From Rhodoluna sp. (GTDB lineage: Bacteria; Actinomycetota; Actinomycetes; Actinomycetales; Microbacteriaceae), in contig NZ_JAHEDV010000001.1 of the NCBI RefSeq assembly GCF_024641065.1, positions 310,001 through 374,000 on the forward strand: a stretch of 64,000 bases of DNA, given 5' to 3'. The number at the start of each line of letters is the position of its first letter. The first letter of the stretch is position 1. The notes below the pieces were generated by a model, which saw nothing but the letters and a program-made list of their open reading frames with translations, ran no database searches and was not told the origin of the DNA. Of this stretch, positions 52,701 through 63,172 are shown piece after piece. The position numbers and the translations under genes are program-made.

Positions 52701-55700
52701 CTATCGGAACCACGCTGAACAAGGCATCCGTGAAATTGTGCGCTGCAGGCACCACCACCGGCTGCGCGCTCACATCTGTGACGATTGCCGGCAAGGGCAC
52801 TTACTCGGTGACCTCGCTTGGTGTAGTCACTTTTGCACCAGAATCGGCATTCATCGGTATTGCACCAACCCTGACTTACTCGATCACCGATGGCGTCGGC
52901 AACATTGCGACCAGCACGATCACAGCGACAGTCACGGCTACTCCACCGGCAATCACCACTCCAGCATTACCAAATGCCGCCAAGGGTGTTCTGATGACTA
53001 GCGTGAATCAGACGGTAACCATCGGCAACGTCGGCATTCCTGCCACCGGAGCATGGATAGTTTCAAGCGGTTCATTGCCACCTGGCTTGAACTTGGACGC
53101 AAACACGGGTGCAATAACCGGTACCCCGACCACTAACGGTGTGTTTAATTTCACGGTTCGCGTTACCGATGCAAATGGATTGACAGCCACTAAAAATGAG
53201 TCGATTTCAGTTTTTGATGGCCCGACGATTACCACCTCACCCTTGACTTACAACGTCTACGCCAACGCATCGTTGACTATCACTGATACGGTTTTGGCCG
53301 GATCAGGCGCAATCAAACCAAGTGCGGGCTGGTCAGCCACGGGGCTTCCGGCTGGAATGACTATCAACTCAACCACAGGTGCAATTTCTGGCACCCCAAC
53401 AGTTGACGGCAACTACTCAGTGGTGGTTTCGGTCACCGACATCAACAATTTGACCGACACCGAGACGATTTTGATTCGGGTAACTTCAAAGCCGATCATC
53501 ACAACCACCACGCCTTTGACTAGGGCTGTTCAGGGCGTGCCAATCACACCTATCCCACAAACCAAAACGGTTGGAACGGCAGCCATTCCTAGCACTGGAG
53601 CCTGGTCAATCATCACCGGATCTTTGCCTGCAGGCCTGGTGCTTAACCCAGACACCGGAGAAATTTCGGGAACAGCCACTGTCACGGGAGTCTTTCCATT
53701 TACCGTTCAGCTAACAGACAGCGCCGGCGAAGTAGCGGTAAAGGCTGAAACCATCACTGTTTTGGCGCCACCAACCATTACTACCTCGACTCTGACCTAC
53801 AAGTTCTATACCAACAGCTCGAACTCTGTAGTGAACACGGCCACCGCAGGTACAGGGGCCATCGCCTCTGTTGGCTGGACAGCCACGGGAATTCCTACCG
53901 GCATGTCGATTAACGCGACAACCGGCTTAATTTCGGGAACACCTACCGTCACTGGCGTTTACACGGTTCTCGAACGAGTCACAGATGTTAACGGTCTCTT
54001 TGACGAAGAAACAATAACCATCAATGTGGTTACCAAGCCAACAATCACTACCGTCACGCCGCTTGCACGTGGAGTCGTTGGGCAACCCGTTTCACCTATT
54101 GCTCAGACTAAGACCGCTGGCAGCGCTGTAATTGCGTCAACCGGAGCTTGGTCAATTGCATCTGGTGCACTACCAACCGGCTTGGTTCTAAACGCCGATA
54201 CCGGTGAGATTACTGGTACACCAACTGCCACGGGCATTTACAGCTTCACGGTTCAACTAGTTGACACCGCTGGCGAGATTGCAACCAAGGTCGAAACAAT
54301 GACCATTCTGGCGCCACCTCGCATTTCGACGACACCGACGACAGTCAAGTATTACGTTGACACAGCCAACACTCTTGCGAACACATCCGTGGCAGGTTCA
54401 GGTGCTCTTCCAGCAACAGGTGCTTGGACAATTACCTCGGGAGCCTTGCCTACAGGTATGACTTTGAATGCGAACACTGGCTTGATCTCGGGCACACCGT
54501 CAGTCACTGGAACTTTCACAATCACTGAAAAGTTGACTGACATCAACGGATTGTTTGACGAAGAAACCATCACAATCAATGTGGTCAGAAAACCCGTCAT
54601 TACGACAACAACTCCGCTACGCGAGAACGTTGTTGGTGTCGCGATTGCACCTGAGGCCCAAACCTCAACCCCAGGCTCTGCGGCAGTTCCAGCCACAGGC
54701 GCTTGGAGCCTAGTTGACCCAGCTACCTTGCCAGCAGGGTTGCAGTTCAACGCTGACACCGGAGAAATTACCGGAACGCCAACCACGTCTGGAAACTTCA
54801 CTTTTGTTGTGAAACTTACCGACACTGGCGGCGAGATTGCAACCAAGACGTTGACCATGAAGGTGGTTGCACCGCCAACCATTACTACTGCGGTTATCAC
54901 CTACAAGAAAATGGTCGGTGAATACGCCAACATGCCAAACACAGCGGCTAAGGGCACTGCAGCCATCAACTTGGTTGGAGCCTGGTCTGCAGCGAACCTG
55001 CCGGATGGTTTCACCATCGACCCAGCCACCGGTGCCGTCAATGGCGTCGGCGAAGTCGAAGGCGTTTACACATTCGACGTCACGGTGACTGACGCTGCCG
55101 GATTGACTGACACCACCACGATCACAATCGAGGTGGTTGCTCCGCCGACCATCACAACCAGCCCGGTCTCTTATCTAACTCAGATCAATACGGTCATGAC
55201 ACCCATTACTGACACAGCAACCAAGGGCACTGGCGACATTCTGCCAACCGGCGCCTGGACAGCCGTTGGCTTGCCACTGGGACTAACCATCAACCCAGAT
55301 ACTGGAGAAATTACCGGAACGCCTACCAAGGCTGGCTCGTACCAAGTACTGGTAAAAGTTACCGACGAAGATGGGTTCTTTGATGTGAAGGCTTTGACGA
55401 TTGCTGTCGAAGACCCAGCCAAGAACCTGACCATCCTTACCCTCCCGAGCGAGATTATTGATGGAACCATCGCAGATGGTAAGGGTTATTTGATGACCTC
55501 GCGAGGCACCAGCACCATGGATCTTGCAGTCACTTACTCGGCCGGTCCGGCTAGCGTCTGCTACATCGACAGCACTAAAACGTTGAGAACTCTTGGCGTT
55601 GGCAAGTGTGAGGTGACTGCAACTAGCGGCACGGGCACCAAGCTATCCGTGGATAAAAAAACCTTCGACGTGTTGAAGGCACCACAGAGCGTGACCATCA

Positions 55701-56476
55701 TCGCGCCGGGAACCACAGTGAATGGAGTGACTGCGCCTGCAGCAACCGACTCGGCAAACGGCTTCAAATTGGTCTCGACAATGAGCTCGGGGCTAAACCC
55801 GGTTTACACCTCGCTCGACCCAGCGATTTGTATCGTTGAAGACGATGGCACAGTGTCATGGATGTCGGATCTGGTTGCAGACCCAACCCTCAACACCTGT
55901 CGAGTAAAGGTAACTCAACCCGGCGACAAGAACTTCTACCCGTTGGTTGACACCCCAGAAAACATCATCTCTGTGGTTGCCACACATTCCACCGTCGTGC
56001 TACCGGCTCCGGTGAATCCTCCGAGTGCACTGGGTACGCCGCACGCACCTGGTGTCTACAACATTGGCGGACAGTGGATTATTACTGTCACTTCAACGAA
56101 GGTAACCATCAAGCCTTGGTCTTCAGGCAAGTTCATCGGACCAGTTACGGCAGACATTAGCATTCCTTACACCGTGAAGGTTCGCGGCAAGGTCGTAAAA
56201 AAGACGCAAACCTGCAAGGTTGTCTTCGGCATCACAAAGAAGTACGCGCCTTCTGACCCGATGGCCTGGAAGTCTAAGGCCTACGACAATGCCATTCCTT
56301 GTGTATTGAATGCAGACGCATTTGCCTATTACAAGTCTGGCCAAACAGTGAAGGCCACCGCGAAGGTCACCCGTGACCGTCGATGGCCAACCACGATGTT
56401 GCCTTTCAAGGGCGATGACGGCAAAGGCAAGGCTATTCCAAAAGACATTAAGAACTGGAAGCTAAACATCGGTTAG
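49775..56476 (+). CDS. Giant secreted surface protein: Cys-paired N-terminal region, SdrD-B and VLAND-type Ig domains, nine putative-Ig repeats
   Basis: The largest gene in the window: 2233 residues from ATG 49775. Order: signal peptide (1 to about 33, cut after AFA); a region at about 157-520 with repeated paired-cysteine motifs (LCYDYLANNGQGAAC, ICFNGETRAKCAGW, FCYDYATSAACAGW); an SdrD B-like domain near 700-790 (SDASGNYSFGYLKAGTYKVRF); two VLAND-type bacterial Ig modules (about 842-1056, each with LKLCAAGTTTGCALT or a variant). Nine ~91-residue He_PIG repeats follow (1058-1880), then Ig-like modules with cysteines (about 1886-2070) and a basic C-terminal domain with two cysteines. There is no LPxTG or C-terminal membrane helix. 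A secreted adhesin or surface-layer role is inferred. Confidence 0.9.
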   Translation: MRISMGKISKRTWFFIAASAALLSTAIVSSQAFAVSSLSTSLSTTSVTAGSKVDLTTQIPAVSAVDNSAQEIIQSIDATKVRLTAATDVKAPSGWTVTYSTDGTTFAATPSSWAAVVKVKATGPVNSGGATSSGKQITQTTATMPGTVTTVDGAARSGGDGYDTEFDSRGYIYNTYHHDYANGGLDCRKRSDGSFCSANWPFGLASEGFNSNFSSTQFFDETYKHLWMPVSDRSTGTGFLCIDVSVVETPAYCGGSKAAAWHMVQARAGANEAGVTDIIASNGRVYAWDILAPRVLCYDYLANNGQGAACTDMPTFSSVIAGTTRATNLIPYTHTGFETAFGNVYGQLNGVAICFNGETRAKCAGWANYDLVLGSTSAKKILYIQPTANGQVAGVCTSADAKCFAADGTRFAANATVQAALNNGNTSYWKGAVESAGSKLMWVSYFDTPSTTFCYDYATSAACAGWAAPTRFGVTGVGQMNTDAWRIYTLKVDPLSTDCMWTNGDLGQGIKQFTISTATAGCAIKVNDVSYTQTSVQPRLTCVMGADAAYHRFTIGGLVSGTDYSSAKLTILKSDGSVVSAAGSTWSEVSFNSSGFVELTGLTYSDVGAGAVFKVSYAGRTSNANTTGTLTMESESAQLCVSVTANVACPATTQINNLPTQTTSFTATAATISSTNTRIDYSTTSEALSIAPPAQPSACGFQLVGQVARGNYATSYPSTVVPVAGAIATLLDASGNVLNDPSGNPITAVSDASGNYSFGYLKAGTYKVRFGDFPLVNGVGAGDVSMVYISPYTYTTGAVTMTPQNPVSFTAIQTPLSSQAISGTTAGADVSVKATYIMRAVAVADTVSVKAGATANTINVLANDTPTTTTTLTTSTLKLCAAGTTTGCALTTLTVPNEGTYTVSSGSVSFTPLSTFVGVATPVNYEVKDGYSNTPQTVGSTINVTVVPAPTTAADSVTGNMLAPISVDVTTNDTSAIGTTLNKASVKLCAAGTTTGCALTSVTIAGKGTYSVTSLGVVTFAPESAFIGIAPTLTYSITDGVGNIATSTITATVTATPPAITTPALPNAAKGVLMTSVNQTVTIGNVGIPATGAWIVSSGSLPPGLNLDANTGAITGTPTTNGVFNFTVRVTDANGLTATKNESISVFDGPTITTSPLTYNVYANASLTITDTVLAGSGAIKPSAGWSATGLPAGMTINSTTGAISGTPTVDGNYSVVVSVTDINNLTDTETILIRVTSKPIITTTTPLTRAVQGVPITPIPQTKTVGTAAIPSTGAWSIITGSLPAGLVLNPDTGEISGTATVTGVFPFTVQLTDSAGEVAVKAETITVLAPPTITTSTLTYKFYTNSSNSVVNTATAGTGAIASVGWTATGIPTGMSINATTGLISGTPTVTGVYTVLERVTDVNGLFDEETITINVVTKPTITTVTPLARGVVGQPVSPIAQTKTAGSAVIASTGAWSIASGALPTGLVLNADTGEITGTPTATGIYSFTVQLVDTAGEIATKVETMTILAPPRISTTPTTVKYYVDTANTLANTSVAGSGALPATGAWTITSGALPTGMTLNANTGLISGTPSVTGTFTITEKLTDINGLFDEETITINVVRKPVITTTTPLRENVVGVAIAPEAQTSTPGSAAVPATGAWSLVDPATLPAGLQFNADTGEITGTPTTSGNFTFVVKLTDTGGEIATKTLTMKVVAPPTITTAVITYKKMVGEYANMPNTAAKGTAAINLVGAWSAANLPDGFTIDPATGAVNGVGEVEGVYTFDVTVTDAAGLTDTTTITIEVVAPPTITTSPVSYLTQINTVMTPITDTATKGTGDILPTGAWTAVGLPLGLTINPDTGEITGTPTKAGSYQVLVKVTDEDGFFDVKALTIAVEDPAKNLTILTLPSEIIDGTIADGKGYLMTSRGTSTMDLAVTYSAGPASVCYIDSTKTLRTLGVGKCEVTATSGTGTKLSVDKKTFDVLKAPQSVTIIAPGTTVNGVTAPAATDSANGFKLVSTMSSGLNPVYTSLDPAICIVEDDGTVSWMSDLVADPTLNTCRVKVTQPGDKNFYPLVDTPENIISVVATHSTVVLPAPVNPPSALGTPHAPGVYNIGGQWIITVTSTKVTIKPWSSGKFIGPVTADISIPYTVKVRGKVVKKTQTCKVVFGITKKYAPSDPMAWKSKAYDNAIPCVLNADAFAYYKSGQTVKATAKVTRDRRWPTTMLPFKGDDGKGKAIPKDIKNWKLNIG
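52946..55414 (+). repeat. Nine-unit tandem array of putative-Ig (He_PIG) repeats
   Basis: Within the giant gene, 2469 bases encode nine units of about 91 residues. Each runs from P-x-I-T-T-x to a VTD or LTD end and contains G-L-x-L-N-x-D-T-G-x-I-T/S-G-T-P. Units 3, 5 and 7 share QTKTVG- or AQT-type centres and end in GE-x-A. Units 4 and 6 end in GLFDEETITINVV. The array thus has a two-unit period, consistent with past duplication of unit pairs. Confidence 0.85.
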
Positions 56477-56531
56477 TTCGGTGAGTAGGCCTTGAAAAGC
56501 CATAATTGGTGCGCTGTGCTAGCGTGCGGTT

Positions 56532-56933
56532 ATGAAGCTATTCAAGTTGCTGGCCCAGTTGACACTCGGCGCGTTCTTGACGTTTGCCGGAGTTGCGCAT
56601 CTGAGTTTTGGCCGCAGTGATTTTCAGGCACAGGTGCCCGCGTGGGTTGAGCTCGAACCTGACTTCGTGGTGGTTGCCTCCGGTGTTGTCGAGATCTGCC
56701 TAGGGTCGGCGCTAATTCTGGCCAGAAAGCGCAAGGCATGGGCGGGTATTGCCGCAGCCTTGTTTTTCATTGCGATTTTTCCGGGGAACATTTCGCAATA
56801 CCTCACTCAAACAGATGCATTCGGCCTGAACACCGACGAAGCTCGATTGGTTCGCCTGTTCTTTCAACCGATTTTGGTTCTATGGGCAATATGGTCAACC
56901 AACGCCTGGCAACAAATTAGAAGAGTATTCTGA
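56532..56933 (+). CDS. DoxX family membrane protein
   Basis: A 133-residue protein with four hydrophobic helices, starting MKLFKLLAQLTLGAFLTFAGVAHL. It has the DoxX-like F-x-x-A-G-x-x-H-L and the VEICLGSALIL segment, and PGNISQYLTQTDAFGLNTDEARLVRL between helices 3 and 4. Members take part in redox or stress functions, but none can be assigned. ATG 56532 has no ribosome binding site. A TAGCGT -10-like box ends 5 bases before it, so the message may be leaderless. An SDR gene follows 31 bases on. Confidence 0.77.
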   Translation: MKLFKLLAQLTLGAFLTFAGVAHLSFGRSDFQAQVPAWVELEPDFVVVASGVVEICLGSALILARKRKAWAGIAAALFFIAIFPGNISQYLTQTDAFGLNTDEARLVRLFFQPILVLWAIWSTNAWQQIRRVF

Positions 56934-56964
56934 TTTTTAGGTACACCCCTCAAAGGAGCAGGTC

Positions 56965-59081
<2,117 letters not shown>

Positions 59082-59095
59082 AACTCTTTTCTAGG

Positions 59096-59133
59096 AATAC
59101 CTCTAGGCAGCCACGGGTTAGCCTAGAGGTATT
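59096..59133 (+). terminator. Hairpin between argG and the RND permease
   Basis: AATACCTCTAGGC (59096-59108) and GCCTAGAGGTATT (59121-59133) are perfect 13-base arms with a 12-base loop. The following sequence is GCTTTAAC, not a full T-run, so it may be a weak terminator or an mRNA-stabilising structure ahead of the RND gene. Confidence 0.5.
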
Positions 59134-59152
59134 GCTTTAACTAAGGGGTCTC

Positions 59153-62100
59153 ATGCATCGTCTTGCCAAACTCAGCCTTGCCAACCGGTCTGTGGTTGCT
59201 CTAATCACAGTGATCATCGCCATATTTGGATTCATTTCACTTGGCTCGTTGAAACAAGAGCTGATTCCAAGTTTCGAAACTCCGCAAGCTGCAGTAGTGA
59301 CGACTTATCCGGGCGCTTCGCCAGAGGTTATCGACAAGCAGGTTTCACAACCAATCGAAAACGCAATTCGCCAACTCGATGGTCTGGTGACTTCAACCTC
59401 AAGCTCTCAAAGCAATATTTCAATTGTTCGAGTCGAGTTTGACTATGGCGTAACCACAGCCAAAGTGAAAGAAGACTTGGCAGCAGCTCTCGCAAGCATC
59501 ACCTTGCCGGCAGATTCAAGCACCAAAATTCTCTCTGGCAGCTTCGATAGCGTTCCGATTATGGTGCTCGGCGTATCAGCTGATTCTGGCGACAACGAGT
59601 CGCTAAGCAAGACCCTGCCAGACATTGCTGGCCCGCTATTTGGCGACATCGCAGGAATGCGTGAAGTTAGCGTTACCGGAGCGACCGAAAAGCGCGTAAA
59701 TCTCGTTTTTGACCAAACCAAACTTGCCATGGCCGGCTTAACCCAGCAATCGGTAGCTAGCGCTCTTGCAGCAAACGGATTCGTTATTCCTGCCGGAACA
59801 ATCGACGACGCAGAAGGCTCGATTTCAGTTGAGGTCGGCACTCCGGTGAACAGCCTCGAAGACTTCAAAGCTTTACCTCTATTGGGCGGATCAAGCGCTT
59901 TTAGCATCCCTGGAATGCCAACACCGAACAAGGTGGTCACTGTTGCAGACGTTGCAAAGGTGACACTCGAAGACGCACCGGTCACAAGCATTGCGCGCGT
60001 GAACGGCAACGCAGTTCTGTCAATCGCTTTCACCAAAACCCAGGATGCCAACACTGTTGCTGTTTCTCACGCGGTTACCGACCGACTTGACGAACTGAAG
60101 CAGAAGCTTGGCGGCGGCATCACCGTAGTCACGGTATTTGACCAGGCTCCATACGTTGAAAAATCACTGGAGAATCTAAGCACCGAAGGCCTGCTCGGCC
60201 TTGGCTTTGCAGTCATCGTGATTCTTTTGTTCTTGATGTCAGTACGTTCAACTTTGGTAACCGCAATTTCGATTCCTACCTCAGTCTTGATCACATTCAT
60301 TGGCCTAAACGCATTCGGCTATTCGCTGAACCTCTTCACACTTAGCGCGCTAACCATCGCAATCGGTCGTGTTGTAGATGACTCGATTGTGGTCATCGAA
60401 AACATCAACCGTCACTTGGCTTATGGCGAGCCGAAGCGCAAGGCCATTCTTCGAGCTGTCAAAGAGGTTTCTGGCGCAATCACTGCAGCGACTATCACCA
60501 CGGTTGCGGTATTCCTTCCGATTGCACTTGTCGGCGGCCTAGTCGGCGAACTCTTTAGACCGTTCTCATTCACTTTTGCGATCGCGCTCGTTGCCTCGCT
60601 ATTTGTCTCTCTGACAATCGTTCCTGTTCTCGCCTACTGGTTCTTGAAGGCACCTGCACAGGCCCAGCATGATTCTGAAGAACAAGCTCGCGCGCACGAA
60701 TCTGAGATTCGTGAAGTTGAAGAAGCCAAAGAGCGCAAGAGCTGGCTGCAGCGTGGCTACATCCCAGTTCTTAAGTGGACTCAACGCAGACCGGTAATCA
60801 CTGTTTTGGCTTCAGTCCTAATTCTGTTCTTGACCTTCGGACTGGTTCCGCAGCTGAAGACTGACTTCATTGGCTCATCAGGCTCGAACAGCTTTGTTCT
60901 CAACCAGACTCTGCCGGCCGGAGCCACTCTGGCTCAGCAAGACGAGGCAGCCGCCAAGGTTGAAGGCATTTTGCTTGCTGACGAACGCATCGAAGTTGTT
61001 CAGACCACGATTGGTTCATCTGGCGACGGTCGCGTGGCCTTCGGTGGTGCAGCTGGTGGCACCTCAATTCAGGTAACTACCGTTGAGGGCACAGACCAAA
61101 CCTCTACCCAAGCCGACCTCGAGGCATTATTTGCCAAGGATGAAACCCTCGGCGAAGTGAAGTTCACCGCAGGTGGCGGCGAAGCTTTCGGTGGCTCAAG
61201 CACGATTGATGTCAAAGTCAACGCAACCACCGATGCAAACCTAAAGACTGCTATCGACGCGGTCGAGAAGGCTATGCAGGGTACCGCTGATGTTTCTGAA
61301 ATCACCAACTCATTGGCCAAAACCCAACGCACTCTACGCGTTACCGTAGACCGTTCGAAGGCCGCCGCAATTGGGCTAACCGAAATTCAGGTTGGCGGAA
61401 TCGTATCTGCCACCATGCGCCCTTCAAGCATCGGCAAGGTCAACATCGACAACACCGAAACTGCCATTTACGTGGTTCAAACCAATTCGCCTGACACGGT
61501 TGCCGAGGTTAGCGACATTTTGATTCCGAGCACCAGCGGAATGGTGAAGCTATCTTCTATCGCAAAAATTGAGCAAGCCGATGTACCAGTTTCGATCAAC
61601 AGCGAAAAGGGTGAGCGCACTGCCAAGGTTTCACTCACCCCGTCGGGAGATAACCTCGGAGCTATCTCAGCTGATGTGACCAAGCGACTAGACACGGTTG
61701 AGCTACCTTCTGGTGCCACCGCAACTATCGGCGGCGTCAGCGCGTCTCAGGCTGAATCGTTCGGTCAGCTGGGTCTAGCGCTGCTGGCGGCTATCGCAAT
61801 CGTGTTTATCGTCATGGTCGCAACCTTCTCAAGCATCATTCAGCCACTGATTCTGTTGATCTCGATTCCATTCGCGGCAACCGGTGCGCTGGGCATGCTT
61901 TTGATCACCGACACCGCCCTGGGTGTGCCGGCACTTATCGGCATGTTGCTGTTGGTTGGCATCGTAGTTACCAACGCGATCGTTTTGATCGACCTGATTA
62001 ATCAGTACCGACGCGATGGCAAGCCAACTCAAGAGGCAATCATGGATGGAGCGCGTCAGCGCCTTCGCCCGATTCTCATGACAGCGCTAGCGACTATCTT

Positions 62101-62320
62101 TGCGTTGACCCCGATGGCACTCGGAATCACCGGAGGCGGAGGATTCATTTCGCAGCCACTTGCCGTAGTCGTAATCGGAGGGCTGTTCTCATCAACCGTA
62201 CTGACCCTGGTTATTGTGCCGGTTCTGTACTGGTTGGTTGAGGGCCGAAAAGAACGCAAGGTAGCCCGAAAAGCTGCCAAGGTGGCCGGGGTTTCAAGAA
62301 AAGCTCGCCGAGCAGCCTAG
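59153..62320 (+). CDS. RND family efflux/export permease (HAE/AcrB-like)
   Basis: The 1055-residue protein has the RND layout: helix 1, a large extracytoplasmic loop, six helices, a second loop and five helices. Visible are LKQELIPSFETPQAAVVT near the N-terminus, the proton-relay region IGRVVDDSIVVIENINRH with the paired Asp, and the second-half GMLLLVGIVVTNAIVLIDLINQYRRDG. PILMTALATIFALTPMALG is also present. It resembles HAE permeases more than MmpL. No membrane-fusion or outer-membrane gene is adjacent. AAGGGG lies before ATG 59153. The substrate is unknown. Confidence 0.93.
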   Translation: MHRLAKLSLANRSVVALITVIIAIFGFISLGSLKQELIPSFETPQAAVVTTYPGASPEVIDKQVSQPIENAIRQLDGLVTSTSSSQSNISIVRVEFDYGVTTAKVKEDLAAALASITLPADSSTKILSGSFDSVPIMVLGVSADSGDNESLSKTLPDIAGPLFGDIAGMREVSVTGATEKRVNLVFDQTKLAMAGLTQQSVASALAANGFVIPAGTIDDAEGSISVEVGTPVNSLEDFKALPLLGGSSAFSIPGMPTPNKVVTVADVAKVTLEDAPVTSIARVNGNAVLSIAFTKTQDANTVAVSHAVTDRLDELKQKLGGGITVVTVFDQAPYVEKSLENLSTEGLLGLGFAVIVILLFLMSVRSTLVTAISIPTSVLITFIGLNAFGYSLNLFTLSALTIAIGRVVDDSIVVIENINRHLAYGEPKRKAILRAVKEVSGAITAATITTVAVFLPIALVGGLVGELFRPFSFTFAIALVASLFVSLTIVPVLAYWFLKAPAQAQHDSEEQARAHESEIREVEEAKERKSWLQRGYIPVLKWTQRRPVITVLASVLILFLTFGLVPQLKTDFIGSSGSNSFVLNQTLPAGATLAQQDEAAAKVEGILLADERIEVVQTTIGSSGDGRVAFGGAAGGTSIQVTTVEGTDQTSTQADLEALFAKDETLGEVKFTAGGGEAFGGSSTIDVKVNATTDANLKTAIDAVEKAMQGTADVSEITNSLAKTQRTLRVTVDRSKAAAIGLTEIQVGGIVSATMRPSSIGKVNIDNTETAIYVVQTNSPDTVAEVSDILIPSTSGMVKLSSIAKIEQADVPVSINSEKGERTAKVSLTPSGDNLGAISADVTKRLDTVELPSGATATIGGVSASQAESFGQLGLALLAAIAIVFIVMVATFSSIIQPLILLISIPFAATGALGMLLITDTALGVPALIGMLLLVGIVVTNAIVLIDLINQYRRDGKPTQEAIMDGARQRLRPILMTALATIFALTPMALGITGGGGFISQPLAVVVIGGLFSSTVLTLVIVPVLYWLVEGRKERKVARKAAKVAGVSRKARRAA

Positions 62321-62337
62321 TTCGGCTGGCTAGAATT

Positions 62338-62378
62338 GGGAGGTCTCCGGCTTTTGTCGGGGGCCTCCCCTAATTTTT
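62338..62378 (+). terminator. Terminator of the RND gene, just before orn
   Basis: GGGAGGTCTCC (62338-62348) and GGGGGCCTCCC (62359-62369) form an 11-pair stem with two G-U pairs and a 10-base loop, followed by CTAATTTTT. It ends 5 bases before the orn GTG. A TAGAAT box at 62331-62336 just ahead could start a short transcript that includes this hairpin. Confidence 0.78.
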
Positions 62379-62383
62379 GGAAT

Positions 62384-62992
62384 GTGATTGAAATTACTGA
62401 GCATTTAGTCTGGATCGACTGCGAAATGACCGGCCTAAACCCAGAGGCTGACTGTCTGGTCGAGGTTGCTGTTGTGATCACAAACTCCGAGCTTGAAATC
62501 TTGGATGAAGGTTTTGACGTGGTAATCAAGCCTCGCGAAGACTCATGGCAGAACATGAACGATTTCGTTCGCAACATGCACACCGAATCGGGCCTGATCA
62601 ACGAGGTAGCCGATGGTGTCAGCCTCGAAGAGGCCGAACAGCTGGTGCTTGACTACATCAAACAATTTGTTCCGAATGCTAAAGAGGCACCACTTGCCGG
62701 AAACACAATCGGCACCGACCGCATGTTCCTCAATCGCTACATGCCTGAGCTAGACAATTTCTTGCACTACCGAAACATCGATGTTTCTTCGATCAAAGAG
62801 CTCACCCGTCGCTGGTATCCGCGGGTGTATTTTCAAATGCCTAAAAAAGAAGGCGGCCACCGCGCACTGGCAGACATCCTTGAATCAATTCAAGAGTTGC
62901 GCTACTACCGCGAGGCTGTCATGGTGCCACTACCCGGACCAACTTCTGACGAAGCCAAGCAGATATCTGCGCGCATCACTGAAAACCGGTAG
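62384..62992 (+). CDS. orn: Oligoribonuclease
   Basis: Orn degrades 2-5 nt RNA fragments and c-di-GMP-derived dinucleotides. From GTG 62384 the protein has 202 residues: [16 protein letters not shown] with the DxE catalytic pair near residues 11-13, the conserved [18 protein letters not shown] with the second acidic site, and [21 protein letters not shown] with the His and final Asp. The frame stays open upstream to TTG 62336, but that would put the terminator hairpin inside the gene, so the GTG is preferred although its ribosome binding site is poor. Confidence 0.95.
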   Translation: MIEITEHLVWIDCEMTGLNPEADCLVEVAVVITNSELEILDEGFDVVIKPREDSWQNMNDFVRNMHTESGLINEVADGVSLEEAEQLVLDYIKQFVPNAKEAPLAGNTIGTDRMFLNRYMPELDNFLHYRNIDVSSIKELTRRWYPRVYFQMPKKEGGHRALADILESIQELRYYREAVMVPLPGPTSDEAKQISARITENR

Positions 62993-63000
62993 TCCAAATC

Positions 63001-63009
63001 TGTTAGAAT
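63001..63009 (+). promoter_or_regulatory. Extended -10 promoter of tRNA-His
   Basis: TGTTAGAAT is an extended -10 element (TGn plus TAGAAT). It lies about 32 bases before the tRNA gene and predicts a start near 63016. No good -35 is present, as expected for extended -10 promoters. Confidence 0.5.
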
Positions 63010-63040
63010 TATCAGGTTGTCTTGGTTAGTCAAGACTCAT

Positions 63041-63117
63041 GGTGGGTATAGCTCAGTTGGTAGAGCACCTGGTTGTGGTCCAGGGGGTCGCGGGTTCAAT
63101 CCCCGTTACTCACCCCA
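63041..63117 (+). tRNA. tRNA-His (anticodon GTG), CCA encoded
   Basis: The cloverleaf has acceptor GTGGGTA/TACTCAC with one G-U pair, D arm GCTCAGTTGGTAGAGC, anticodon stem CCTGG/CCAGG around TTGTGGT with anticodon GTG, and T arm GCGGG-TTCAAT-CCCCGT. The extra G(-1) at 63041 faces discriminator C63114, the usual tRNA-His identity mark. CCA lies at 63115-63117. Confidence 0.97.
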
Positions 63118-63119
63118 TG

Positions 63120-63161
63120 AAACAAATAATCCCCAGACTTGAGTCTGGGGATTATTTGTTT
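63120..63161. terminator. 20-bp perfect inverted repeat after tRNA-His
   Basis: AAACAAATAATCCCCAGACT (63120-63139) and its exact reverse complement (63142-63161) are separated by only TG. The GC core and outer A/T tracts make it a terminator for both tRNA-His and the converging gatB. Confidence 0.9.
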
Positions 63162-63172
63162 AAGTCGAACTT

